Below are positions 6,495-13,515 of a DNA stretch of 64,000 bases, one piece after another. The first letter of the stretch is position 1; each line of letters begins with the position of its first letter. The notes beneath the pieces are model-generated. The model made no database searches. It was not told where the DNA came from and saw nothing but the letters and a program-made list of their open reading frames with translations. Made by a program: the position numbers and the translations under genes. Origin of the DNA: Caulobacter soli (GTDB taxonomy: Bacteria; Pseudomonadota; Alphaproteobacteria; Caulobacterales; Caulobacteraceae); the NCBI RefSeq assembly GCF_011045195.1, contig NZ_CP049199.1:4137501-4201500 (forward strand), in the 5' to 3' direction.

Positions 6495-7721
6495 TTACGA
6501 CACCGCGAACTTCAGCAGCTTGATCGCGTCGAAGTTCTGCACCCCGCCGCCGACACGCTTGGTGGTGTAGAACAGCACGTGCGGCTTGGCCGAGTACGGG
6601 TCGCGCAGCACCCGCACGCCGGCGCGGTCGACGATCAGGTAGCCCTTTTCGAAGTCGCCGAACGCGATGGCCATGGCGTTGGCCGCGACGTCGGGCATGG
6701 CCTCGATCTCGGTCACCGGATAGCCCAGCAGCGACGCCGACTGACCCGGCTGCAGGGCCGCGTTCCAGATGTAGTTGCCTTGGGCGTCCTTGAACTTGCG
6801 CACCGCGCTGACCGTGCGGCGGTTCAGCACGAAGCGGCCGTTCTGGCGGTACTGGGTCTTGGTGGCGTAGATCAGGTCGATCAGCTTGTCGGTCGGGTTG
6901 CTGGCCGGCCAGGCGCCGGCGACGCCGGTGGCCAGATAGCCGACCTGGCCCCAGGTCGCCGCAGCGTCGGCGGCCGCCGTATAGGCCAGCAGGCCCTTGG
7001 GCTTGTTGACCCCGTCGCCGGCGATGAAGGCCGAGGTCTCCTGGGCGGCGAAGGCGTCCTGCACTTCTTCCGCCAGCCACTCGTCGATATTGACATAGGC
7101 GTCGTCGAGCAGGGCCTGGGTGGCGGCCGGGCTGGCGTAGAGCTCGCCGGCCGGGAAGTCGATCACGTCCAGGGTCGGGGCCGTGGTCTCCGGACGCGTC
7201 GCGGTCTCGGCCACCCAGCTGGCGGCCAGGCCGGCGGTGGAGACCGGCTTGCGGAACGTGCCCGAGCCGATGGTGCGCACCTGGCAGATGTCGCGCATGG
7301 GCGAGGACGCCTGCAGGCGGCGCAGGATCTGACGCTCCAACTCGGCCGGGGCGACATAGCCGCCGGCCGTGGCCACGCCTTCCGACAGGCCCTTGGCTTC
7401 CAGCAGCAGAGCCGGGGTTTCGCCGGTCTTGATGTAGCGGTCGAAGGCGGCCTTGCGCTCGTCGGGCACGGCCAGCCGCCCTTCGCCGCCGATCGCGGGC
7501 CTGCGCGCGTCGGCCAGCACGCGGTCCAGCCGCGCCTGGGCGTGGGAGACGGCGTCGTCGATGCGCGCGACCTTCTCCTCGAGCAGCACGTCGGCGCGCT
7601 TGGTCTCCAGCGCCTGGAGGCGCTGGTCGTTGGCGGCCTTGAAGCCCTCGAACGCCGCCAGCACCTCGTGCAGCGCCGCGCGGGCCTCGGGCGAGGCCGC
7701 GGCCTGTTTGGTTTCCTTCAT
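6495..7721 (-). CDS. g5: GTA g5, HK97-like major capsid protein
   Basis: A 408-residue major capsid protein of the HK97 fold (phage_cap_HK97 family). The first ~110 residues form a charged helical coiled-coil region (LEEKVARIDDAVSHAQARLD), the delta/scaffold domain normally removed by g4. The mature part begins around GLSEGVATAGGYVAP and includes QVRTIGSGTFRKPV, WVAETATRPET and the C-terminal DRAGVRVLRDPYS segment. The start is ATG 7721, and further upstream lies an R2 repeat. It forms the GTA head. Confidence 0.95.
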   Translation of the reverse strand: MKETKQAAASPEARAALHEVLAAFEGFKAANDQRLQALETKRADVLLEEKVARIDDAVSHAQARLDRVLADARRPAIGGEGRLAVPDERKAAFDRYIKTGETPALLLEAKGLSEGVATAGGYVAPAELERQILRRLQASSPMRDICQVRTIGSGTFRKPVSTAGLAASWVAETATRPETTAPTLDVIDFPAGELYASPAATQALLDDAYVNIDEWLAEEVQDAFAAQETSAFIAGDGVNKPKGLLAYTAAADAAATWGQVGYLATGVAGAWPASNPTDKLIDLIYATKTQYRQNGRFVLNRRTVSAVRKFKDAQGNYIWNAALQPGQSASLLGYPVTEIEAMPDVAANAMAIAFGDFEKGYLIVDRAGVRVLRDPYSAKPHVLFYTTKRVGGGVQNFDAIKLLKFAVS

Positions 7722-7756
7722 GGGGATCTCCGGTTTTGGGAAGAGGCAAGACAAAG

Positions 7757-7869
7757 GTCCTCCCCCTGTGGGGGAGGCGATCGCGCAGCGATCGGTGGGG
7801 GGAGACGTCGGACGGCGGATCACTCCCCCCTCCGGCCCTCCGGGCCGCCTCCCCCACAGGGGGAGGGAC
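7757..7869. repeat. R2 repeat, between g4 and g5
   Basis: An R2 element with CCTCCCCCTGTGGGGGAGG at one end and its near complement at the other. Internal hairpins are CGATCGCGCAGCGATCG and GGCCCTCCGGGCC. It lies between the g4 stop (7878) and the g5 start (7721). Confidence 0.88.
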
Positions 7870-7877
7870 TTTTGGGT

Positions 7878-8315
7878 TCAGCCGCCGACGCGCTTGAGCC
7901 GCGCGGCTTTCAACCGAGCCTGAGGCAGCATCGGGAAGGTGACGATCGACACCTCCCACAGCTCCACTTGCGTCAGCACGCGCAGGCGCCCCGTCTCGTC
8001 GGGGCGGGCCTTCACGGCGCGGAAGCCGATGGACAGGCCGTCCAGCGCCCCGGCCTCGACCAGGGCGGCGACCAGTCTTCCCCGCGGCGTCGCGCGTAGA
8101 ATCCGTCCACGGACGAACAGGCCCGAGGCGTCCTCGGCGATCTCGTCCCAGACGCCGACGGGCTCGGCGTCGTCGTGCTGGTGCAGCATCTTCACCCCGG
8201 CCGGGCCGGTGCGGGCCAGGCTGGCGGCGAAGGCTCCGGCGGCGGTCACGTCGTCGTTGAGGTCGCGGGTCCAGAACAGGCTGGCGTGGCCTTCGATCTT
8301 CAGGTCTTCAGTCAT
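7878..8315 (-). CDS. g4: GTA g4, prohead protease (HK97 family, S78)
   Basis: A 145-residue HK97-type prohead protease that trims the capsid N-terminus during maturation. LEGHASLFW-type opening residues (KIEGHASLFWTRD), the histidine motif LHQHD (44-48) and the serine motif LDGLSIGF (91-98) are visible, together with WEVSIVTFPML near the end. It starts at ATG 8315; the longer open frame upstream translates R1 copy C. It is directly before the capsid gene, as expected. Confidence 0.93.
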   Translation of the reverse strand: MTEDLKIEGHASLFWTRDLNDDVTAAGAFAASLARTGPAGVKMLHQHDDAEPVGVWDEIAEDASGLFVRGRILRATPRGRLVAALVEAGALDGLSIGFRAVKARPDETGRLRVLTQVELWEVSIVTFPMLPQARLKAARLKRVGG

Positions 8316-8336
8316 GAAGGGCTCCTGTGCGGTGAG

Positions 8337-8458
8337 CACTTGCCCCCTACGGACCGCTTCGCGGTCGTCTTCCCCCACAGGGGGAAGAGCGCTCGGCGCG
8401 AAGGCTCCGCCCCCTACGGGGGCGGACAGGCGACGAAGTCGCCAGGTGGGGGCAAGTG
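8337..8458. repeat. R1 repeat, copy C (between g3.5 and g4)
   Basis: A full R1 element, same orientation as copies A and B. Its extended right end GTGAGCTAC provides the TAG stop of g3.5 (8465-8467), and the left end lies 21 bp upstream of the g4 ATG. Confidence 0.9.
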
Positions 8459-8464
8459 GGTGAG

Positions 8465-8707
8465 CTACGGCCGGTCCAGCTTGCTCTCGATCCGGGCCAG
8501 CGAGGCCCGGGTGGCGTCGGCCTGGGTCTCCAGCCGCGCCAGGCGTTCGGCGACCGGGGCCTGGGCGTCGAGGCGCTGGCGCAGGTCGTCGATGCGGGCG
8601 CTGGCCCGCCCCGCCCACATCAGGGCGGCGGCGGCCTGCAGCGCCACGGCGACCAGCAGGCCGAGCGAAACCTGGCGGTCCAGCCGCCAGCGTTGGGGTG
8701 ATGTCAT
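8465..8707 (-). CDS. g3.5: GTA g3.5, head-formation protein (rcc01685 type)
   Basis: An 80-residue protein with one membrane-spanning-like segment (VSLGLLVAVALQAAAALMW, residues ~12-30) followed by a charged coiled-coil tail (LRQRLDA...RLARLETQADATRASLARIESKLD). Size, layout and position between portal and protease match the GTA head formation protein family. It starts at ATG 8707; upstream codons come from R1 copy D. Stop codon TAG is at the edge of copy C. Confidence 0.78.
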   Translation of the reverse strand: MTSPQRWRLDRQVSLGLLVAVALQAAAALMWAGRASARIDDLRQRLDAQAPVAERLARLETQADATRASLARIESKLDRP

Positions 8708-8728
8708 GGGTGTCTCCGGTGCGGCGAA

Positions 8729-8842
8729 CACTTGCCCCCTACGGACCGCTTCGCGGTCGTCTTCCCCCGCAGGGGGAAGAGGGGCGTCCTCCGCCCCCTA
8801 TGGGGGCGGACAGGCGGCGAAGCCGCCAGGTGGGGGCAAGTG
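8729..8842. repeat. R1 repeat, copy D (between g3 and g3.5)
   Basis: A full R1 element abutting the g3 stop: its last base is 8842 and the TGA of g3 occupies 8843-8845. Same orientation as copies A-C. Confidence 0.9.
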
Positions 8843-10003
8843 TCAGCCCTCCAGCCCCGCCAACCTTCTCCGCTCGGCATCGGTCAGGAAGCTCGCCCCC
8901 TCCAGCCGCGCCCACAGGGCGTCGCGCTCGGCCGACAGCGCCGGCACGGCGTCCAGGTCGCAGGCGATGCGCGCACCAGGGAACTTGGGCTCCAGCCACA
9001 CCGACAGCGCCCGCGCCGCCCGCTCGGCCAGCGGGACCACGGTGTGCCGCCAGAACGCCCCGTTGGCCTCGCGGTAGTTGGCGTAGGTGGCGTCGCCCGG
9101 CACGCCCAGCAGTTGGGGCGGAACCCCGAAGGCCAGGGCGATCTCGCGGGCGGCGGCGGACTTGCCGGCGATGAAGTCCATGTCGGCGGGGCTCAGCGAC
9201 ATCGGCCGCCAGTCGAGGCCGCCTTCCAAGAGCAGCGGCCGGCCGGCGTTGGCCGTGCCGGCGTGGGCGTCGCCGAGCTCGGCCTTCAGCCGCTCGAACT
9301 GCTCGGCCGAGAGCCGGTCGCCGGCCTCGCGGTTGGCGTAGACCAGCGCCCCAGACGGCCGGGCCGAATTGTCGAGAAGCGCCTTGTTCCAGGCCCCCGA
9401 GGCGTTGTGCACGTCGATCGCGAAGGCCGCCGCCTCGAGCGGGGAGAATCCGTAGTGGTCGTCGGTGGGGTTGAACAGCTTCAGGTGCAGGATCGGCAGC
9501 CAGCCGGCCGCGTCGCGCCCGATCCGGGCGGTGCGGCCGGCGGCCTGGTAGTCATAGGCCAGCGGCCAGCCGCGCGGGCCGGGCACCACGGTCATCCGGT
9601 CGGGCCGCAGGGCGTAGAGCTCGGTCGGGACGTCGTCGTTTCCGCCCCCTTTGTCTTGGGCAGCTTCCAGGTAGCCGTTGCCCGCCACCTGCAGGCAACC
9701 GAAGAACGCCTCCATCAGATCGGCCCCGCCCTGTTCGCGATTGGGGCCTTGCAGCAGCTTGCGCAACGGATGGTCGTCGGCCCGCCGGCCGCCGACGAAG
9801 ACGGTCAGCGGCACCGACGCGGCGGCCTCGGCGATCATCCGCACGCAGCGATAGGCGATGGGGTTCTTGCCGAACCCCTCCGACGCCAGGGCGGCATAGT
9901 CTCGCGGCGTCCAGCGGGGCCGCCCGGCCGTGGTCAGGGCGATCAGGCGCGCGGCCCGGGAGTCCTTGGTCTCCGGTGGACGGCGGGGTTTGAACAGGGG
10001 CAT
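8843..10003 (-). CDS. g3: GTA g3, phage portal protein (HK97 family)
   Basis: A 386-residue HK97-family portal protein, the dodecameric ring for DNA entry into the GTA head. Family landmarks are YAALASEGFGKNPIAYRCVR near the N-terminus, VAGNGYLEA, the HLKLFNPTDDHYGFSPLEA block, and FGVPPQLLGVPGDATYANYR towards the C-terminus. It starts at ATG 10003, ahead of proline/arginine-rich residues MPLFKPRRPP. The longer upstream frame overlaps the DUF559 insertion boundary. It is separated from g2 by that inserted gene. Confidence 0.94.
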   Translation of the reverse strand: MPLFKPRRPPETKDSRAARLIALTTAGRPRWTPRDYAALASEGFGKNPIAYRCVRMIAEAAASVPLTVFVGGRRADDHPLRKLLQGPNREQGGADLMEAFFGCLQVAGNGYLEAAQDKGGGNDDVPTELYALRPDRMTVVPGPRGWPLAYDYQAAGRTARIGRDAAGWLPILHLKLFNPTDDHYGFSPLEAAAFAIDVHNASGAWNKALLDNSARPSGALVYANREAGDRLSAEQFERLKAELGDAHAGTANAGRPLLLEGGLDWRPMSLSPADMDFIAGKSAAAREIALAFGVPPQLLGVPGDATYANYREANGAFWRHTVVPLAERAARALSVWLEPKFPGARIACDLDAVPALSAERDALWARLEGASFLTDAERRRLAGLEG

Positions 10004-10072
10004 GGGCGCCTCGCGGAGGTTGAGAACAAAATGGGAACATGTTAGGGTGGAACCGCCCGCCGCACGCATCAA

Positions 10073-10133
10073 TCCTCCGCCCCCTATGGGGGCGGACAGA
10101 CCGCGCAGCGGTCAGGTGGGGCAAGGAGGTGAG
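10073..10133. repeat. R1 half-element, copy E; left inverted repeat of the DUF559 unit
   Basis: Only the right half of R1 is present (CCGCCCCCTATGGGGGCGG hairpin, GACCGCGCAGCGGTC, GTGGGGCAAGGAGGTGAG). It pairs as an imperfect inverted repeat with 10477-10538, about 8 mismatches and one gap in ~61 bp. Its end AAGGAGGTGA is a near-perfect ribosome-binding site for GTG 10138. Confidence 0.85.
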
Positions 10134-10137
10134 CCAC

Positions 10138-10527
10138 GTGAGCGCGCCACGACCGACGATCACCAACGCCAGACGGCTACGCAAAGCGATGCTGTTGCCT
10201 GAAGTGAAGCTATGGAATGCGATCCGAAGAGGGCAGCTCGACGGTTTGAAATTCCGCCGTCAGCATCCGATCGGACCGTATGTGCTGGACTTCTTCTGTG
10301 CGTCAGCGCGCCTAGCCGTCGAGGTCGATGGACAGACGCACTACAGCGACGACCAGCTGGAGAAGGATACAGCGCGGGACCGGTGGTTGGCGCGACAGGG
10401 CGTCATGACCTTGCGCATCCCCGCGAGTTGGGTGCTGGAAGACGTCGACATCGCGGTCGCCGCCATCCGTCAGCAACTCACCCACTTGCCCCCACCTGGC
10501 GGCTTCGCCGCCTGTCCGCCCCCATAG
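10138..10527 (+). CDS. DUF559 endonuclease (Vsr-like), inserted in the GTA cluster
   Basis: A 129-residue DUF559 protein of the restriction-endonuclease-like / very-short-patch-repair-like fold. Landmarks are ARRLRKAMLLPEVKLWNAIR, KFRRQHPIGPYVLDFFC and the catalytic-type block LAVEVDGQTHY (core Glu/Asp), then RIPASWVL. The GTG start is chosen because AAGGAGGTGA, derived from the R1 half-repeat, lies just upstream. The last ~17 codons and the TAG stop lie in the other inverted repeat. It is antisense to and between g2 and g3, so it interrupts the GTA operon. Host function is unknown, and homing or repeat mobilisation are possibilities only. Confidence 0.85.
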   Translation: MSAPRPTITNARRLRKAMLLPEVKLWNAIRRGQLDGLKFRRQHPIGPYVLDFFCASARLAVEVDGQTHYSDDQLEKDTARDRWLARQGVMTLRIPASWVLEDVDIAVAAIRQQLTHLPPPGGFAACPPP

Positions 10528-10617
10528 GAGGCGGAGGACAAGTGCACCGCCCCTCCTCTTCCCCCTATGGGGGAAGAGGATCGCGAAGCGATCCGTAGGG
10601 GGCAAGGGCGTGAGCTA
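10477..10617. repeat. R1 repeat, copy F (inverted); right inverted repeat of the DUF559 unit
   Basis: A full R1 element in orientation opposite to copies A-D. Bases 10477-10538 mirror 10073-10133 across the DUF559 gene and encode its C-terminus and stop. The other half (10553-10617) ends in GTGAGCTAC, which gives the TAG stop of g2. Confidence 0.88.
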
Positions 10618-11934
10618 CAACACCGACAACCTCGGCCGTCGCCCCACCCCGAGCATCAGCTCGCTCACCGCCCAGACCAGCGCATCGGCCCGGTCAGGAC
10701 TGTGATCCAGGTCCCCGGACCCCAGGGCCATCAGCTCCTCCTCCAGGGCCGGAAACGCCCCGCAGTGAACGACCCGGCCCTGCTCGTACAAAGCCGCCAC
10801 CGGCTCGGCCCGGGCCCGCTTGCCCACCGAGGCCTTGACCAGTTTCACCGCGCAGGGCGGGCCGGCCTGGGCCAGGACGGAGCGGACCATGTCGCCGCCC
10901 TGGTTGGCCTCGGCCACCAGGGCGTCGGCGGTCCACGACACAGCGGCGTCGACCGCGCGGCGGGCCCAGCCGTTGGGCGACAGGCCCTTCGCGGTGCGGT
11001 CCGCCAGCACGAACGCACGGTCGCCGAACCGGCCAACGACCACGATCCCGCAGGCGTCGCCGCCCGCCGTGGCCGGCGGGTCGACGGCCACGACCACGCG
11101 GTCGAAGGCGGCCGGCGGCGCGCCCCGGCAGCGGGCCAGGTCCTCGGCGCGGAACAGCCCGCCCTCGCCCTCGACGATCAGGCCGTCCAGCTCCTGGGCG
11201 GCCAGGCGGGTGCCGCCGTAGAGGCTCTGCAGCGTCGACAGGAAGGCCGGCGCCAAATGGGCTTCGTTCGCCGACGTCGGCGCCCGGGTGTCGACCGTTC
11301 CCGGCTCGGCGATCAGGTTGCGCAGGGCGCGAATCGGCCGGGGCGTGGTGGTGACCACCAGGCGCGGATCGGTCCCCAGGCGCAGGCCGAAACGCAGCAT
11401 GGCCAGGGTCTCGGCGGGCTTGGGCCAGGCGCAGAACTCGTCGGCCCAGGCGGCGTGGAACTGCGGACCGCGCAGGCTGTCCGGGTCCTCGGCCGAGAAG
11501 GCCTGGGCGACCGCGCCGTTGTGGAACTCCAGGCGCCGGCGGCTGGCGCGCCAGATCGGGCGCCGGCCGGCCGGATAGAGGCTCTTGAGGCCCGAAGGGC
11601 CCTCGATCATCACCTCGCGCACGTCATGGAAGGTGGGGCCGACGAGGGCGAGACTGCCGACATGCCGGGACTGCTCCTTGATCCAGGACGATCCCGCGAA
11701 GGTCTTGCCGGCCCCTCGACCGCCCAGGAACAGCCAGGTGCTCCAGGGGTCATCCGGCGGGAGTTGGTGCGCCGCCCTCGCCTTCCACGCCGCGAAACAG
11801 CGCGTGATCCGTTGCTCCGGCGCTTCTTCCAGCCAACTGCTTAGATTCTCGGGCGGATCGAGCAGCGTCCAGTCGCTGTCGTATATCGGCGTGAAGCTGC
11901 GCCATCCGTTCGGGGGTGCGACCACTGTCGTCAT
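10615..11934 (-). CDS. g2: GTA g2, terminase large subunit
   Basis: A 439-residue packaging ATPase/nuclease. Walker A is GGRGAGKT (71-78), Walker B is AAWADE (161-166), and the RNase-H-like nuclease begins at VVAVDPPAT (Asp285), with DRADALVWA near the C-terminus. It drives DNA into GTA heads. The only ATG before Walker A is at 11934, giving a 185-bp overlap with g1 in another frame. A later non-ATG start is possible, but the conserved WLEEAPEQRITRCFAAW segment still lies in the overlap. The stop is provided by R1 copy F. Confidence 0.94.
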   Translation of the reverse strand: MTTVVAPPNGWRSFTPIYDSDWTLLDPPENLSSWLEEAPEQRITRCFAAWKARAAHQLPPDDPWSTWLFLGGRGAGKTFAGSSWIKEQSRHVGSLALVGPTFHDVREVMIEGPSGLKSLYPAGRRPIWRASRRRLEFHNGAVAQAFSAEDPDSLRGPQFHAAWADEFCAWPKPAETLAMLRFGLRLGTDPRLVVTTTPRPIRALRNLIAEPGTVDTRAPTSANEAHLAPAFLSTLQSLYGGTRLAAQELDGLIVEGEGGLFRAEDLARCRGAPPAAFDRVVVAVDPPATAGGDACGIVVVGRFGDRAFVLADRTAKGLSPNGWARRAVDAAVSWTADALVAEANQGGDMVRSVLAQAGPPCAVKLVKASVGKRARAEPVAALYEQGRVVHCGAFPALEEELMALGSGDLDHSPDRADALVWAVSELMLGVGRRPRLSVL

Positions 11935-12220
11935 CCATTTCCTGCTCCTCTTGAGTGGCGGCGTTGTTCTCGTTGGCGGCTCTGGCCTTCATCGTGGAGG
12001 CCTTGATCGCCCGGGCGTTGGCCGCGATGTCGGCTCGCGCCCGACGCTTCATGGCCAAGATCTCGTGCATCCGGCGCGCCGTCAGGCCGACGGCGCCGAG
12101 CAGCTTGGTCTGTTCGAGCTCGGTGCGATGGGCGGTCGTGTCGTAGACCTGCTTCACGTTCGCGGCGTGCATCTCGACCATCAGAGCGTCGCTGTCTTGC
12201 ATCAGGTCTTCCGAGGTCAT
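11750..12220 (-). CDS. g1: GTA g1, terminase small subunit
   Basis: A 156-residue mostly helical, charged protein in the position of the GTA small terminase gp1. It contains QVYDTTAHRTELEQTKLLGAV and a LTARRMHEILAMKRR helix consistent with a DNA-binding HTH, then a hydrophilic linker. The start ATG 12220 is preferred over ATG 12238 because GGGAGAAG lies six bases upstream of it. Residues ~96-156 are encoded in the stretch shared with g2. gp1 in Rhodobacter binds DNA non-specifically and contacts gp2; here that is inferred from position. It is the first gene of the cluster. Confidence 0.75.
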   Translation of the reverse strand: MTSEDLMQDSDALMVEMHAANVKQVYDTTAHRTELEQTKLLGAVGLTARRMHEILAMKRRARADIAANARAIKASTMKARAANENNAATQEEQEMDDDSGRTPERMAQLHADIRQRLDAARSARESKQLAGRSAGATDHALFRGVEGEGGAPTPAG

Positions 12221-12477
12221 CTCGCTTCTCCCGGCCATGACACAAAGATACGGGAGCAGCGGGCGCCGCTGATAAGTTAGGTCGAGAAAGTTTAGCGCCT
12301 TGATTTCGTTGGCGTTGAGTCGCTGAACACCGAGGATAGACGGCGCTGTATCCCCGTCAGGGGCGCGGCCGGGGTGGTCCGTGCGGCCGCCAGCGGCCGT
12401 CGGGAAAGCCTTGGCGGCGGGCTCAACGCTCGTGTCGGCCCGTTGCGGACACCCGCTCGGGAACGCATCATCGGGCG
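12221..12477. promoter_or_regulatory. Divergent intergenic region, probable GTA cluster promoter with an IHF-like site
   Basis: This region separates g1 (leftward) from the GNAT gene (rightward) and must hold the promoter of the GTA cluster. On the minus strand bases 12305-12293 read AATCAAGGCGCTA, one mismatch from the IHF consensus WATCAANNNNTTR, about 75 bp upstream of g1. In C. crescentus the GTA promoter is reported to be activated by GafY with IHF. No confident -35/-10 pair or GafY site was identified. Confidence 0.45.
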
Positions 12478-13020
12478 ATGCGGGCGCCCGACGAATTTCA
12501 CACCGAGCGATTGCGCCTCCGTCCGGTCAGACGCACCGACGCGGAGGAGATCTTTCGAACCTACGCCAGCGAGGCCGCGCCGACGCGCTTCATGCCGTTC
12601 GAACGCCATCGCGACATCGCCGAGAGCGTGGCCTTCGCCGAGCGCTGCGAGGAAAGTCGCAAGTCGGGCGCGGCCTTCCCGTGGGCCGTCACCGACAAGA
12701 CCTCCGGCACGCTGATGGGCGTCCTGGAGCTTCGATTGGCGCCGCCGAAGGCCGATTTCGGCTACATTTTCGGAGAGCCGTTCTGGGGTCGCGGCTTCGC
12801 CGGCGAGGCCGCATCGGCCGTGGTCGCCTGGGCGATCGCCCAGCCCGAGATCTTCCGCGTATGGGCGACTTGCCACCCCGGCAACGCGGCCTCCGCCGCC
12901 GTCCTTCGCAAGGCCGGACTGAGTTACGAAGCGACGCTGGCCAACTGGGAGTCGCGCCCTCAGCTCGACGAGATCGCGGGGTCAAGCGACTGTTATGCGC
13001 TGACGAGGCCGCCGCGCTGA
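12478..13020 (+). CDS. GNAT family N-acetyltransferase (RimJ/RimL type)
   Basis: A 180-residue GNAT acetyltransferase of the RimJ/RimL-like group. It opens with the typical FHTERLRLRPVRRTDAEEIF, has the acetyl-CoA binding region GEPFWGRGFAGEAAS (99-113) and ends with the HPGNAASAAVLRKAGLSYEA motif. Such enzymes acetylate protein N-termini or small amines, and the substrate cannot be told from sequence. It is divergent from the GTA g1 gene and unlikely to be a GTA component. Confidence 0.88.
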   Translation: MRAPDEFHTERLRLRPVRRTDAEEIFRTYASEAAPTRFMPFERHRDIAESVAFAERCEESRKSGAAFPWAVTDKTSGTLMGVLELRLAPPKADFGYIFGEPFWGRGFAGEAASAVVAWAIAQPEIFRVWATCHPGNAASAAVLRKAGLSYEATLANWESRPQLDEIAGSSDCYALTRPPR

Positions 13021-13167
13021 CCTTCGGGTCGACCGAGGTTGCTGGCTTACGTCCCTCAAAAAGGCGCCTCGGCGAGGCCGGAAGGGCGAGAAAGCCGGCG
13101 CCCGATGTCGGCCTGAGCCCTCCCCAGCCGTCCTCGGCTCAAACACCCCAATGCCGGAGCCGCCGCC

Positions 13168-13395
13168 ATGTCCTTCCAAGCCTATCTCGACACCATCCAA
13201 GCCAAGACCGGTCTCGACGCCGAGGGCCTGAAGACGGCGGCCGACGCCGTCGGGCTGTCGGCGGGCGGGGCGCTCAAACCCGGGGTGAAGGCCGGCCAGG
13301 TGGTGGCCTGGGGCAAGGACGAGCTGGGCCTGGGCCATGGGCACGCCATGGCGATCTACGCCCTGCTGTCGGGCAAGCGGGGGCCCGGCGACTGA
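13168..13395 (+). CDS. DUF4287 domain protein
   Basis: A 75-residue protein matching the DUF4287 pattern: MSFQAYLDTIQAKTGLDAEG at the start, KPGVKAGQVVAWGKDELGLGHGHAMAIYALL at the end. The small domain is common in bacteria and sometimes fused to DUF5655. Its role is unknown. It lies alone between the GNAT gene and an R5 repeat. Confidence 0.85.
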   Translation: MSFQAYLDTIQAKTGLDAEGLKTAADAVGLSAGGALKPGVKAGQVVAWGKDELGLGHGHAMAIYALLSGKRGPGD

Positions 13396-13415
13396 TGGCC
13401 GGGCCGAGGGGCCGC

Positions 13416-13502
13416 CCTCGTCCTTCGACAGGCTCAGGATGAGGGCTACTGTTGCGGCGGTCGAATTTGAATTCCTCATCCTGAGCTTGTCGAAGGACGA
13501 GG
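13416..13502. repeat. R5 repeat (TCCTTCGACAGGCTCAGGATGAG family)
   Basis: The inverted ends CCTCGTCCTTCGACAGGCTC and their complement (CTGAGCTTGTCGAAGGACGAGG, one variation) flank a ~35-bp core. The second copy is at 35033-35118. This type of repeat is widespread in proteobacterial genomes. Confidence 0.85.
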
Positions 13503-13515
13503 AATTCACGCCCCC

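Noticed and set aside
125-8099. Long open frames on the plus strand opposite the GTA genes (for example 125-1651 and 6090-8099)
   Set aside because: They are antisense to well-recognised GTA genes. High GC3 leaves long antisense frames open, and the products are Arg/Gly/Ala-rich without any domain.
12221-12238. Upstream ATG (12238) as start of g1
   Set aside because: No ribosome-binding site precedes it, while GGGAGAAG sits in front of ATG 12220.
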